A stretch of DNA of 46,705 bases from Bacillus sp. 2205SS5-2. GTDB taxonomy: Bacteria > Bacillota > Bacilli > Bacillales > Bacillaceae_K. The notes beneath the pieces were generated by a model, which was not told the origin of the DNA, did no database searches, and worked only from the letters and a program-made list of their open reading frames with translations. Of the stretch, positions 1-8,277 are shown piece after piece. The stretch is from the NCBI RefSeq assembly GCF_037024155.1, contig NZ_JAYKTS010000032.1, forward strand, positions 1-46,705. Reading direction: 5' to 3'. Made by a program: the position numbers and the translations under genes. The first letter of the stretch is position 1. Each line of letters begins with the position of its first letter.

Positions 1-38
1 TTGAATCAAATTTGGGAAAGTGGTAGACTGTTTCATAG

Positions 39-101
39 GGACGCTCCTTTTTAAATTGTTTGTGTCGTAACAACAATTTTACTAAAAGGGCGTCCTTTTT
101 T
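39..101. terminator. Long hairpin with T-run, probable terminator of a gene left of the window
   Basis: GGACGC near 39-44 pairs with GCGTCC at 90-95. An inner A/T stem (AAATTGTT with AACAATTT) sits inside, and a run of T follows at 96-101. The long partly paired arms could also be a structured leader, but the T-run favours a terminator read rightwards. Confidence 0.6.
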
Positions 102-124
102 GTAGTTTTTTAATGGATTTAATT

Positions 125-262
125 GGTTAATCAACACTCTTGCTCTAGCATATAAAAATGGATGGATGCCCTCCTTATTTTCCTCCTTTTGGATTAAAAA
201 TGATGTCCGTAGTCTTTCTTCATCACGAAATAAGGACGAACTCGAAAAGCATCCTTAACTAT
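125..262 (+). repeat. Degenerate copy of the GGCT-type miniature element
   Basis: The stretch from about 141 to 250 (GCTCTAGCATATAAAAA, then GGATTAAAAATGATG, then CATCACGAAATAAGG and CTCGAAAAGC) aligns along its length with the reverse complement of the element at 29501-29663. Both ends have drifted and no target duplication is visible. It lies in the gap before the first gene. Apart from the hairpin further left I see nothing else there. Confidence 0.45.
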
Positions 263-372
263 AGAATGTTGATAGTTTGTAACAAACAGACCTCCACCTT
301 TCGTCTATGGGAATTATAATGGAAGTTATATCGTGAAGATATTCACAAACTAGTAAAGGTTAGGTGAGTACG

Positions 373-1505
373 ATGCAACATCCCCATACAACCATTGACT
401 ACAGCGAAGACCCGTTTATTGTTATCTGGGAGGTTACTAGAGCATGTGAATTGAAATGCGTACACTGTCGTGCAGACGCTCAAACAAAACCTCATCCTCT
501 TGAGTTAAGCCATGAAGAAGGGAAGAGGCTTATTGGTGATATTTATGATATGAATAAGCCTATGCTCGTTTTTACGGGTGGAGATTGTATGATGAGAGAG
601 GATTTATTTCAATTAGCGGAGTATGCTGTTAATAAAGGAATGCGGATGTCCATGACCCCAAGCGCAACGGAAAATGTCACAATTGATAAGATGGAAAGGG
701 CGAAAGAGGTTGGTCTTTCTCGTTGGGGATTTAGTCTTGATGGTCCTACTCCTAAGGTCCATGATCATTTCCGTGGAACCCCAGGCTCGTTTGATTTAAC
801 TGTAGAGAAGATTCGCTATTTAAATGAATTGAACATGCCGTTACAAATTAATACGGTGATTTCTCGATATAATATCGATGTCATTGAAAAATGGCTGACT
901 TAGTCGAAGAGCTTGGAGCAGTAATGTGGTATATCTTTTTACTGGTTCCAACAGGTCGAGGACAACAGGAAGATTGTTTAACGCCTATTGAGCATGAAAA
1001 AGTATTCCTTTGGCTTTATGAACTAAGCAAAAGAGCTCCATTTGATATAAAAACAACGGCTGCCCAGCATTACCGCCGGGTCGTGCTTCAGCAGAAGATG
1101 AAAGAAAAAATAATTTCAAGAACAGATATTCGCTATGAAGACACGATGACAAGTAAATCGATGTCTATTAAGGATGGATTAAAACGCGCACCTAAAGGGG
1201 TTAACGATGGAAATGGGTTTATTTTTGTTTCCCATACAGGAGATGTGTCGCCAAGTGGGCTACTGCCATTAGTGGCAGGAAATGTAAGGGAGGAGCCACT
1301 GAAAGAGATCTACCGTCATTCTCCTATTTTAAAAGAGCTACGTAATCCTGATGCTTATAAAGGAAAATGTGGCGTTTGTGAGTATCGTTATATTTGCGGA
1401 GGATCACGCTCTCGTACGTATGCCGTGACGGGTGATTATTTAGAAAGTGAACCGTATTGTGTTTATATTCCAGAAGCTTTGCGAAAAAGAAAGCAGCGAG
1501 TATAA
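373..1505 (+). pseudogene. Radical SAM/SPASM domain protein, frameshifted
   Basis: Two adjacent frames together give one radical SAM protein of about 380 residues. The N-terminal part has the 4Fe-4S motif CELKCVHC (CxxxCxxC) and FTGGD. The C-terminal part ends in a SPASM-type cysteine cluster, CGVCEYRYICGGSR. It resembles the radical SAM/SPASM family called TIGR04053 or BA_1875-like, whose substrate I do not know. The reading frame is lost at an A-run at 887-891: one more A would give VIEKMADLVEELG and restore a continuous protein. The ATG at 373 is preferred because AGGTGA lies 5 bases upstream; a GTG at 364 is also in frame. The lesion is either a real mutation or a homopolymer sequencing error. 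If it is an error, the gene is intact. Confidence 0.8.
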
Positions 1506-1573
1506 ACGGACATAAAAAGGAATAAACACAATTAAGTAAAAGTTATAGGGAGCCATAACAAAGGAGCTCCTAT

Positions 1574-2490
1574 ATGAAACTATCAGAAATACAACCGCAA
1601 CAGTATGAACAGCTACACAGTGAACATTCTTATTGGGATGAAAAAATAAAAGCAATTGCCCAAAAGGAACAATTACCTTTCGAGACCCTTTGTCGCTTTT
1701 CTTATGGTGGGACTATCGTCTATAGCCTAGATGAACGAGTGGTTATAAAGTTATTTCCCTCTTTCGACCAACAAGAGTTCCTCATTGAGCAAGAGATTCT
1801 TCAGCATCTAAAGCATCATCCTCTTCCCGTCGAGGTCCCTGAGCTGATTGGAGTAGGGAAATTTGAAGGTTGGAGCTATGTCACGATGAATCAGGTTGAA
1901 GGGAATCTTCTAGTTGAGCTATGGGACGCGCTTTCATTTAATGAAAAAAAGCTGATTGCCTGTGATTTAGGGCTGTTAATCCAAAAAGTACATGCTCTTC
2001 CGACAGGTTCATTAGTCGAAAGTGAGATTAAATGGGAACAATTTATTACGGAGCAGTGGATAGGGTAAGACCACATCATCAACAAATGGGATTGTCTTCT
2101 AGCCTTCTAGAAATGGTCGAGCCTTATGTCCGAGAAGAAAACATTCAGTTATGTCCTCAAAAGGTGTTATTAACAGGGGAATATACGCCATTTAATTTAC
2201 TCATGAAAAAGCGAGAAGGATCTTGGCGACTGCATGGGCTCATCGATTTTGCTGATTGCTTTTTAGGGGATGCAACCTACGACTTATTAGGGCCAATCAT
2301 GTTTATGTTTTTTACAGAGGAAGGTCTTACCCAGCAATTTTTAGAGAGCTATGGATATAAAGGATCTAAAGAGCAGTTGATGACCTATTTATTGCTTCAT
2401 CGCTTTAGTGACCTTCCATACTATATGTCCAAAAGTGACTCTTCACAGGAAGCCAAGACAATTGAGGAGCTTGAGGATGTGTTTTTTTAG
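1574..2490 (+). pseudogene. Aminoglycoside phosphotransferase-fold (APH) kinase, frameshifted
   Basis: The N-terminal half (VYSLDERVVIKLFP, an ATP-binding lysine region, then VTMNQVEG hinge) and the C-terminal half (TGEYTPFNLL, then LIDFADC with the Mg-binding Asp) are the two lobes of an APH/choline kinase fold. The halves lie in different frames, and the frame changes near GGG at 2063-2065; one extra base restores WI.VRPHHQQMGL. The start is supported by AAGGAG 7 bases before ATG; that site lies in a small palindrome, AGGAGCTCCT. The usual catalytic HGDxxxxN loop appears as TGEYTPFN, so Asp is replaced by Glu. Antibiotic resistance should not be inferred; most such Bacillus proteins have no known substrate. 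Confidence 0.75.
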
Positions 2491-2628
2491 GACTCTTTTT
2501 TTCTGCATTGTCGTTATTAAAAATTATGGTTGAGGGATTCCATTTTTATTGTGTTGATTTTGTTAAAAAAATACATCAAAACCTATCTTATTTTCGATTT
2601 TTATACTGTCGCGAAACAGACTATTTAT

Positions 2629-2858
2629 GCTTCTTCGCTATTTAGTATTTAGTTCAAACAACTATGTAGGTTTCGGAACTCAATCAATTATTCTTGTAAC
2701 AGGTGGTGAATGCTGAGCGAGCAATTGAACTCATTCCCTTGTCCGGTTTGGTTTTTCGCTTGTTTTAATCAATATGTAGAATCCTGACATTAAGCTAAAA
2801 TGGTAGCATCAATTGAACCCTAGAAAATTGTCTTGTCAACACTAAATAGCGAAGAGCC
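2629..2858. mobile_element. Miniature inverted-repeat element with 8-bp target duplication
   Basis: A 15-bp exact inverted repeat (TCTTCGCTATTTAGT at 2632-2646, complement at 2841-2855) lies inside slightly imperfect ends (GCTTCTTCGC... and its partner GGCTCTTCGC...). The element is flanked by identical 8-bp copies of CTATTTAT at 2621-2628 and 2859-2866. There is no coding capacity in its 230 bp. The GG start and 8-bp AT-rich duplications fit non-autonomous derivatives of ISL3-family transposons (inference). It fills most of the gap between the APH pseudogene and the nucleotidase gene. Confidence 0.75.
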
Positions 2859-2872
2859 CTATTTATATGTAA

Positions 2873-2899
2873 AAGCAGATGCTCTCTGCTTATTTTTTT
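2873..2899 (+). terminator. Rho-independent terminator
   Basis: AAGCAGA at 2873-2879 pairs with TCTGCTT at 2885-2891 across a 5-base loop, followed by a T-run to 2899. It would stop rightward transcription before the nucleotidase gene. It lies just outside the right target duplication of the miniature element. Confidence 0.7.
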
Positions 2900-3060
2900 G
2901 CTTGATTAATTGCCCACCCCCTAGAAATATCAATGATAAGGTTTAACATATCAAATTTTATTTGCTGAAAAAACTTTAAATCACTAGCAAAGGCAGGAGA
3001 TTTGTTAATTTTCCCGAATCTAGTTAGCTTGGGGAAAATACTACTCTTAAGGAGAATTCT

Positions 3061-4449
3061 ATGAAACTTAAAATAATCCATACTAATGATCTTCATAGTC
3101 ATTTTGACCAGTTTTCACGCGCAGCTTCCCTGATTGATGCTCATCGAGATGAACATACATTGCTTCTAGACGGCGGCGATTTTGCAGACTTCAAAAGTAT
3201 CGAGCTTCAGGGAACAAGGGGCATGGCGGCAGTGGAATTATTAGAATCACTAGGCTATGACGCTCTAACGATTGGAAATAACGAAATGTTCAATGGTCCG
3301 GATACACTAGAATATATGGCCCTTAACAGCAAGGTTCCATTTATCAGTAATAATTTACTCAAGAAGGATCTTACATCTTTTCAGAGTGTTTTCAAAAGTA
3401 TAGTAACTGTAAAAAACAATCTCCGAATTATGATTACAGGATCGTCTCCCGATTTAGGGGGCTTCAATGATGGTTTAGGTATTCATATTTCCAACTATAA
3501 AACGGCTCTAATTGAAGAATTGAATAAAAAACGTGGGCTATATGATATCTGTATTCTCCTAAGTCATATCGGAACGGTTGCTGATGAAGAATTAGCAAAG
3601 GAAGTACCCGAAATCGATGTAATTCTTTCAGCGCACGACCATCAGCTTTATTCCGAAGCCAAGACGATGAATGGGACTATCCTCAATAGTGCAGGCAGCT
3701 ATGGTGACTATATTGGCATTGTTGAACTAGAAGTAAAGGATTCGTTGGTGAAGCTGCTGCATTCGGCTACTATCCCCACGAGAAATAGTGATCAACATTC
3801 AACAATCTTGTCCATTTTAGCAAAAAATAAAGAAAAAGCAATTGAGCAATTAAGTCGTCCACTTTATGAATTAGCCCGGCCCTTATGGCATGACGTAATG
3901 GAAGAAAATCCACTGTCCAATTTGATTGCAGATGGTCTAAAAGATATGTTGGACGGGGATTTAGGTTTGATTAATAGTGGTATTTGTAATGCTGGCGTTT
4001 TCCACTATATATCTCAGAAGAAATTAATAGAGATTTGTCCATCCCCTTTAAACCCAACTTCAATTGAAATAAAAGGGAAATATATCAAAGCGGCCCTGCA
4101 GCAGTCACTAGATGCTCAAGTTTGTTTAGCAGATGGTAAAGGTCCAGGATTTAGAGGGAAGTTTGTAGGGAGTTTACATATTTCAGGTGCAGAAATCACC
4201 CATGATGGAAGAAAGGTGCTAGAGGTATTTGTAGGGGAGCGGCCACTTGAAGATGAAGAATGGTACACGGTCGCCACTTCCGATTATTTACAGCGAGGAT
4301 CTGGCTACCCGCCTCTTTCAAATAATCAAAATGAACTGTATCGACCAGAAGAAATTAAAGATGTCATTAAACTGTATGGACAAAAACAAGAATTCATGGA
4401 GAAGGCAACGATAAGGCGTTGGAAAAAGAGAGCGGGAATCTCGGTGTAA
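3061..4449 (+). CDS. Bifunctional metallophosphatase/5'-nucleotidase, YunD-like
   Basis: A 462-residue member of the UshA/CpdB 5'-nucleotidase family. The N-terminal calcineurin-type metallophosphoesterase domain (residues 1-200) shows HTNDLHSHFD, GGDF, GNNEMF (usual GNHE), SHIG and SAHDH, the ligands for the two-metal centre. The C-terminal half is the nucleotide-specificity domain (5_nucleotid_C), with NLIADGL near residue 285. There is no signal peptide, so the enzyme should be cytoplasmic, as for B. subtilis YunD, whose length is similar. Start: AAGGAG 6 bases before ATG. The gene stands alone and is followed by a bidirectional terminator shared with the convergent XRE gene. The substrate is not deducible. 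Confidence 0.88.
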   Translation: MKLKIIHTNDLHSHFDQFSRAASLIDAHRDEHTLLLDGGDFADFKSIELQGTRGMAAVELLESLGYDALTIGNNEMFNGPDTLEYMALNSKVPFISNNLLKKDLTSFQSVFKSIVTVKNNLRIMITGSSPDLGGFNDGLGIHISNYKTALIEELNKKRGLYDICILLSHIGTVADEELAKEVPEIDVILSAHDHQLYSEAKTMNGTILNSAGSYGDYIGIVELEVKDSLVKLLHSATIPTRNSDQHSTILSILAKNKEKAIEQLSRPLYELARPLWHDVMEENPLSNLIADGLKDMLDGDLGLINSGICNAGVFHYISQKKLIEICPSPLNPTSIEIKGKYIKAALQQSLDAQVCLADGKGPGFRGKFVGSLHISGAEITHDGRKVLEVFVGERPLEDEEWYTVATSDYLQRGSGYPPLSNNQNELYRPEEIKDVIKLYGQKQEFMEKATIRRWKKRAGISV

Positions 4450-4552
4450 CCATATAGAAAAGGGTGCCACGTGACGTTTAACAGGTTTCGTTAGGAGGAG
4501 CAAATAAAAAAATACGTTTTGGTTCGCCTCGAAAGCCTCAAGAAAATCACAT

Positions 4553-4590
4553 AAAAAACGCTGTTGATTCTCACTTCAACAGCGTTTTTT
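4553..4590. terminator. Bidirectional terminator between convergent genes
   Basis: CGCTGTTGA at 4559-4567 pairs with TCAACAGCG at 4576-4584 and is flanked by A6 and T6, so it works in both directions. It separates the nucleotidase (+) from the XRE/DUF2975 pair (-). Confidence 0.85.
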
Positions 4591-4630
4591 AAAACTAAAC
4601 CTTACCGTCAGTAAAGAGATTTGTCATTTA

Positions 4631-4852
4631 CTATTCTTGTGTGTCTTCGTCATTTTTGTATTCTAAAATATCCCCTGGTTGACAATCTAAAGCCCTACAA
4701 ATGGCTTCTAAGGTTGATAATCGAATTGCTTTTGCCTTTGCATTTTTCAATATAGAGAGATTAGCCATCGTTATTCCAACCCTCTCCGAAAGTTCTGTCA
4801 CGCTCATTTTTCTTTTAGCCAGCATCACATCAATATTGATTATTATCGCCAT
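4631..4852 (-). CDS. Small XRE-family regulator (YozG-like)
   Basis: A 73-residue protein that is almost entirely a Cro/CI helix-turn-helix: MLAKRKMSVTELSERVGIT followed by NLSILKNAKAKAIRLSTL and ICRALDCQPGDILEY. It has no ligand or dimer domain. The ATG at 4852 is chosen over the in-frame GTG at 4861 because AGGTGA lies directly upstream with 5-base spacing. It starts 10 bases after the stop of the DUF2975 gene, so the two form an operon. The same DUF2975-XRE pairing is seen in Bacillus (YoaS-YozG type). It probably regulates its own operon (inference). Confidence 0.85.
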   Translation of the reverse strand: MAIIINIDVMLAKRKMSVTELSERVGITMANLSILKNAKAKAIRLSTLEAICRALDCQPGDILEYKNDEDTQE

Positions 4853-4862
4853 AATATTCACC

Positions 4863-5345
4863 TCAGACTGTTAAATCATTTTCAGATTTTATATTTATTG
4901 CTTCTTGTAATAGTTTTTGTAGCACAGCAGCAAAGACAGCAATCACAAATGAAGCAAAAATAATGACCATTCCGAGTAGTATGATTCCTGGGGCGTCGTC
5001 TACCTCCGCTATGAGATAGAAAAATGGCATGCCAGTCACATACAAAATACTAATTGTAATTGCACAGTTTTTTATATTTTTTAACGACTTTACGGATAAT
5101 TCCGAGAACGCTTTGTTCTTGTCAATATAGTTTAAAAGTCTTAAAGCCTGGTACAATGCAACGAAAAACGCTATCGCGGTCGTATACCCACCGACTAAAA
5201 CGAGATATTGCAAATAAGCCCATTCTATATGCATTTCTGCGACTTCACCTGCTAGCCAAGGTAACCCATAGATACACAAAACAAGAACAGGAGTTCCGAT
5301 AATAAAAACAGCTAGTTTTAAAAACAATGTTGTTCCTTGTTTCAT
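4863..5345 (-). CDS. DUF2975 membrane protein (YoaS-like)
   Basis: A 160-residue protein with four predicted membrane segments: LAVFIIGTPVLVLCIYGLPW, YLVLVGGYTTAIAFFVALY, CAITISILYVTGMPFFYLIA and IILLGMVIIFASFVIAVFAA. A short soluble stretch with NYIDKNKAFSELSVKSLKNI, typical of DUF2975, lies between segments 2 and 3. The ATG at 5345 follows AGGTG by 6 bases; an in-frame GTG at 5354 overlaps that site and is less likely. The function is unknown. The partner XRE gene lies immediately downstream. Confidence 0.85.
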   Translation of the reverse strand: MKQGTTLFLKLAVFIIGTPVLVLCIYGLPWLAGEVAEMHIEWAYLQYLVLVGGYTTAIAFFVALYQALRLLNYIDKNKAFSELSVKSLKNIKNCAITISILYVTGMPFFYLIAEVDDAPGIILLGMVIIFASFVIAVFAAVLQKLLQEAINIKSENDLTV

Positions 5346-5491
5346 AAAAAGCACCTCACATATTTATTGATAATGATATTTTAAGGTAAAATATATCGTT
5401 TTTCAATAAAAAAACATTGAATTTTATTATTCTTTTATTGTTGTGTAGAAACGTTTTGTTTTGAACAAAAATAAAAATGCTCTTTAATTAA

Positions 5492-5886
5492 GGCTCTCTT
5501 CGTATACATTGTGGCTATTTCATTATATTTTGATTAAATCTTCCATTTCACTGTTGAATTCTATTAAAAACAGTCGGATCTAGCTACAGTGGCTTGAGGC
5601 TCGGGTCAAATGAATAACTCTCCAGTGATGCAGGCATCACCTCCGAGCTCTTCATTTGCCTGTCGCCTCAAAGCGAGCCACTTCCGCTTTTCATGATCTA
5701 GCTACAGTGGCTAGGGACTATGGCATTTGTCAGCCCACTACGTGAAGCAGGCTTCACTGCGTGTACTTCCAGATGCCTGCCGTCCCTGGGCGAGCCACTT
5801 CCGCTTTTCGTAAATGATGCCCGGAACAAAGCTATATCATAGATGATAAACGGATTCGAAAAGCCACAAACTTTGCGAAAACAGCC
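5492..5886 (+). mobile_element. GGCT-type miniature element carrying two hairpin units
   Basis: The left terminus GGCTCTCTTCGTATACATTG and the right terminus, whose complement begins GGCTGTTTTCGCAAAGTTTG, are imperfect inverted repeats. The element is 395 bp: a left arm of about 85 bp, two self-complementary units, and a right arm of about 75 bp (from TAAATGATGCCCGGAAC). The same arms, in the same order, flank the four units at 27830-28455. Flanks are AT-rich but no exact target duplication remains. It has no open reading frame of its own. Confidence 0.75.
5577..5811 (+). repeat. Two tandem hairpin units, subtypes B and C
   Basis: Unit 1 (5577-5694) is subtype B: outer stem AGTGGCT/AGCCACT, then TGAGGC/GCCTCA, CAAATGAA/TTCATTTG-like arms, and a GTGAT/ATCAC tip. 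Unit 2 (5695-5811) is subtype C: the same outer stem, then AGGGAC/GTCCCT, GGCATTTG/CAGATGCC and GTGAA/TTCAC. Both start GATCTAGCT and end CTTCCGCTTTTC. The inner stems differ in sequence but each is complementary within its unit. Confidence 0.8.
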
Positions 5887-6027
5887 ATTATTTAAAGCTA
5901 ATCTGCATATTCTACCAAAATATTTAAGCTACTTCACATATGTTTTCTAAGTGCACGATAAATACTGTTATAAAAAAACTACACAAAGAGTTAAAATAAT
6001 ACTATTAAGTTAATAATTAATAAAAAA

Positions 6028-6057
6028 TAGCGTGAATTCGTATGTGAATTCACGCTA
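6028..6057. repeat. Perfect 12-bp inverted repeat
   Basis: TAGCGTGAATTC at 6028-6039 is repeated inverted at 6046-6057 across a 6-base loop. It is flanked by A-runs but has no T-run on the plus strand. It lies just left of the TA-flanked miniature element. It could be a weak leftward terminator or an old element end. Confidence 0.4.
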
Positions 6058-6090
6058 AAATTGTTAAGTGACAAAAAAGCGAGTCGTTCT

Positions 6091-6434
6091 ATTCAACAAT
6101 CGGGCTATTATATGTAGTATGATTTTCCACCGTATTCAACGTAAGTAAAGATACGAAAAATGCCAAATTTGTATCTTTGTAGAAGCATTATATATAGTAA
6201 GTAATTATAGTTATTAACGTTAACAAACATAGGACTTTACGTGGAGGGGTGGGTATGATAGGCTTGGATGCCTGATGAAACAACGGCTTCAGGCTTTCAA
6301 GACCAACCATGCCCACAGAGGCTCCACGTCAAGTTCTTAACCGCTTATCTATGGTTACATGGAAACAATGATAAAGGATGCATCATATCAATGTTTTGGA
6401 TCGGATACTATATATAACAGACTGATTGTTGAAT
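6091..6434. mobile_element. Second type of miniature element, 30-bp inverted termini
   Basis: The 30-bp ends at 6091-6120 (ATTCAACAATC...TATGTAGTAT) and 6405-6434 are imperfect inverted repeats matching at about 26 of 30 positions. If the outermost base pair is target, each end abuts a TA dinucleotide, as in Tc1/mariner- and IS630-type elements (inference). There is no open reading frame in 344 bp. Its centre is the long hairpin at 6232-6336. It lies in the 1.45-kb gap between the DUF2975 gene and the flavin reductase gene; the rest of that gap (6440-6800) shows nothing I can name. Confidence 0.55.
6232..6336. other. Long imperfect hairpin at the centre of the TA-flanked element
   Basis: GGACTTTACGTGGAG at 6232-6246 pairs with CTCCACGTCAAGTTC at 6322-6336 with one mismatch. 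Inside, GTGGGTATG pairs with CATGCCCAC (one G-T), CTTG with CAAG, and GCCTGA with TCAGGC at the tip. Nearly all of its 105 bases can fold. Its G+C is much higher than the surrounding AT-rich DNA. It could be a folded RNA or a DNA cruciform; no promoter was identified. Confidence 0.6.
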
Positions 6435-6803
6435 ATTTGAATTAGAGGTAACTTAAACATTTATTGTTTTTATCCTAAATTGAAATACGAAGGAATGTAC
6501 TTAAAATAAGATGAAGTTATTTTGCTAAGCTATTAAAACATCGAATTATTTTTAGGGGAGATTAAAAATAGGACAATCAATAAGGATGTAATCGATAAAG
6601 TTTTGCTGTGATCAACAGAACTTCCGTCATTTCCCGTAATGTTAAAAAAGTAAAATCCAACGAAAATAGCACTGAATAGCCAACTATTGTTATTTATTTC
6701 GGTGCTACTTAAGGCTTACTCTTTAACTTGGAATAATATTTTTTAACAGTACGCAAAAAAGAAAACCCTCTCACACAAGAATGGAGAAGACTTTCTCTTT
6801 TGT

Positions 6804-7427
6804 TTACCTATTTGCCTGTTCAGTAAACGGTTTGGCTAACGTAGAAGGAAAAACTTTCTCTCCTAAACCATAAAATTCACAAAAGCTCATAATAAGCGGC
6901 TTCCATTTATCTGAATCGATATGATTTTTTCCATCATCCGTTAATAGGCTAGACTCGATATGTGCTTTTACTATATTCATCTCTATTGCCTTCATTGCAC
7001 TAGGTTGTTCAAATGAATATACATTTTTAACTACTGCTTCTAATTGAACGGGACATTCCTTTACTCGAGGAGCATTTACTTCTCTGGAAGGCTGCTTTGT
7101 GAATCCAGCAATTTCAAATTTGTTTTTTTCAAATTGGTATCCCATATCTTTTTTATATTGAGGGATAGGTGTTTTTCCAGTTAGAAGAGCTAAACGATCT
7201 ACCTTTTCGACAAGTTCAACCGAGGGAAGGTTTAAGACACATTCCTTTTCTATAAGAAGATTTTCCACTGTCTTAGAATTCCCGCTCATCCCTACCATGC
7301 AAGATTGTCCCATCCACCACACAGATGAGATAGGAGCTAAATTATTTGAGCCATCAGCATTTCTTGTACTAACAAGGACAACAGGGGTACCAAAGTATAA
7401 GATTTTCGGGTTAATAACTTTGTGCAT
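6804..7427 (-). CDS. Flavin reductase-like domain protein (FMN-binding split barrel)
   Basis: A 207-residue protein of the flavin reductase-like, FMN-binding split-barrel family. The N-terminal stretch FGTPVVLVSTRNADGSNNLAP, followed by SSVWWMGQSCMVGMS, is the typical first part of the FMN site. NLPSVELVEKVDRLA and the late EFYGLGEKVF are also typical. Proteins of this group bind FMN and either reduce flavins or belong to uncharacterised oxidoreductases; the substrate cannot be read from sequence. Start: GAAGGAG about 7 bases before ATG. It lies 85 bp downstream of adaA on the same strand, so cotranscription is possible. Confidence 0.82.
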   Translation of the reverse strand: MHKVINPKILYFGTPVVLVSTRNADGSNNLAPISSVWWMGQSCMVGMSGNSKTVENLLIEKECVLNLPSVELVEKVDRLALLTGKTPIPQYKKDMGYQFEKNKFEIAGFTKQPSREVNAPRVKECPVQLEAVVKNVYSFEQPSAMKAIEMNIVKAHIESSLLTDDGKNHIDSDKWKPLIMSFCEFYGLGEKVFPSTLAKPFTEQANR

Positions 7428-7511
7428 TATATCTCTCCTTCACATTTCATTTCACAGTCTCATTATACTCTGTGAAGGAAGTGTGAAACTTTTGATATCT
7501 TGCTGTCTCAT

Positions 7512-8078
7512 TTACTTAGTCTTTTGTTGCCTCTTCCTGTACTGAGAGGGTGTCAAGTTGTTTTTCTTTTTAAACAGCGTTGTAAAATATGAGATATTCA
7601 TAATTCCGACATCTAAACTAATTTGTGTGATGGATTTCTTAGTGTGTGAGAGAAGGATTGCGGCCTTTTCTAACCGGATTTTTTGAATATATTCTAAGGG
7701 ACTTTCTCCTTTCACACGTTTAAACATTCTTTGAAGATGAAAAGGACTTCGATGATGTTCACTTGCTATTCCTTCTAATGTTAAATGGTGATGATAGTGT
7801 TGGTCAATCCAATGAACAACTTCTTCCACCCATTCTTCTTCTGGCCACAACAGTTGATCCGGCTTACAACGTTTGCAAGGACGAAAGGGAAAGGAATCCA
7901 ATTCGTCTGGATCTTTAAATACCACCACATTCTCCAGATTAGGAATTCTAGATTTACAGGAAGGACGACAATAAACCCCAGTGCTTTTAACAGCATAATA
8001 AAATTCACCGTCAAAAGCAGAATCATTTTCAACTATTGCTTTCCATTGACGATCTTTAATGGATTCAATCCCCATCAT
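7512..8078 (-). CDS. adaA: AdaA-type methylphosphotriester-DNA methyltransferase and AraC-family activator
   Basis: Residues 1-75 form the Ada zinc domain, with all four cysteines (GVYCRPSCKSR and FRPCKRCKPD). The first accepts methyl groups from DNA phosphotriesters and turns the protein into an activator. Residues 85-185 form an AraC helix-turn-helix domain (LTLEGIASEHHRSPFHLQRMFK and SLDVGIMNISYFTTLFK). There is no O6-methylguanine transferase domain, matching B. subtilis AdaA, where AdaB is separate; no adaB-like gene lies next to it here. ATG at 8078 is chosen because AAGGGAG precedes it by 6 bases; the upstream in-frame ATG at 8099 would place that site inside the gene. Confidence 0.88.
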   Translation of the reverse strand: MMGIESIKDRQWKAIVENDSAFDGEFYYAVKSTGVYCRPSCKSRIPNLENVVVFKDPDELDSFPFRPCKRCKPDQLLWPEEEWVEEVVHWIDQHYHHHLTLEGIASEHHRSPFHLQRMFKRVKGESPLEYIQKIRLEKAAILLSHTKKSITQISLDVGIMNISYFTTLFKKKNNLTPSQYRKRQQKTK

Positions 8079-8132
8079 AACGAACTCCCTTCGATCCATC
8101 TAAATGCTTCCATTTTACTCTAATTTATGAAC

Positions 8133-8182
8133 AAAACCCACTCCCTGCATTACTTTACCGAGTAATAAAAGGAATGGGTTTT
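8133..8182. terminator. Hairpin, probable leftward terminator
   Basis: AAAACCCACTCC at 8133-8144 pairs with GGAATGGGTTTT at 8171-8182 (one mismatch), with an inner ATTACT/AGTAAT stem. It lies between the IS200/IS605 remnant and adaA and can act in both directions. Confidence 0.55.
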
Positions 8183-8277
8183 CTATGTTAGAATGCTCCT
8201 TGGGAAGTAGATGCTTTTAGTAACCATCTATATTTACCAAGCTATAAGGGTAATTCTTACCTTAAAGAAAATACCAA

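Noticed and set aside
1574-2490. Antibiotic-resistance aminoglycoside phosphotransferase
   Set aside because: Only the general APH fold is supported, the catalytic loop is atypical and the gene is frameshifted, so resistance should not be claimed.
2890-3102. Minus-strand open frame before the nucleotidase gene
   Set aside because: It overlaps the terminator and the nucleotidase start region, with no domain or ribosome-binding site.
6232-6336. Known riboswitch class
   Set aside because: The fold is a single long imperfect hairpin inside inverted termini, not followed by a same-strand gene, and I recognise no aptamer core.
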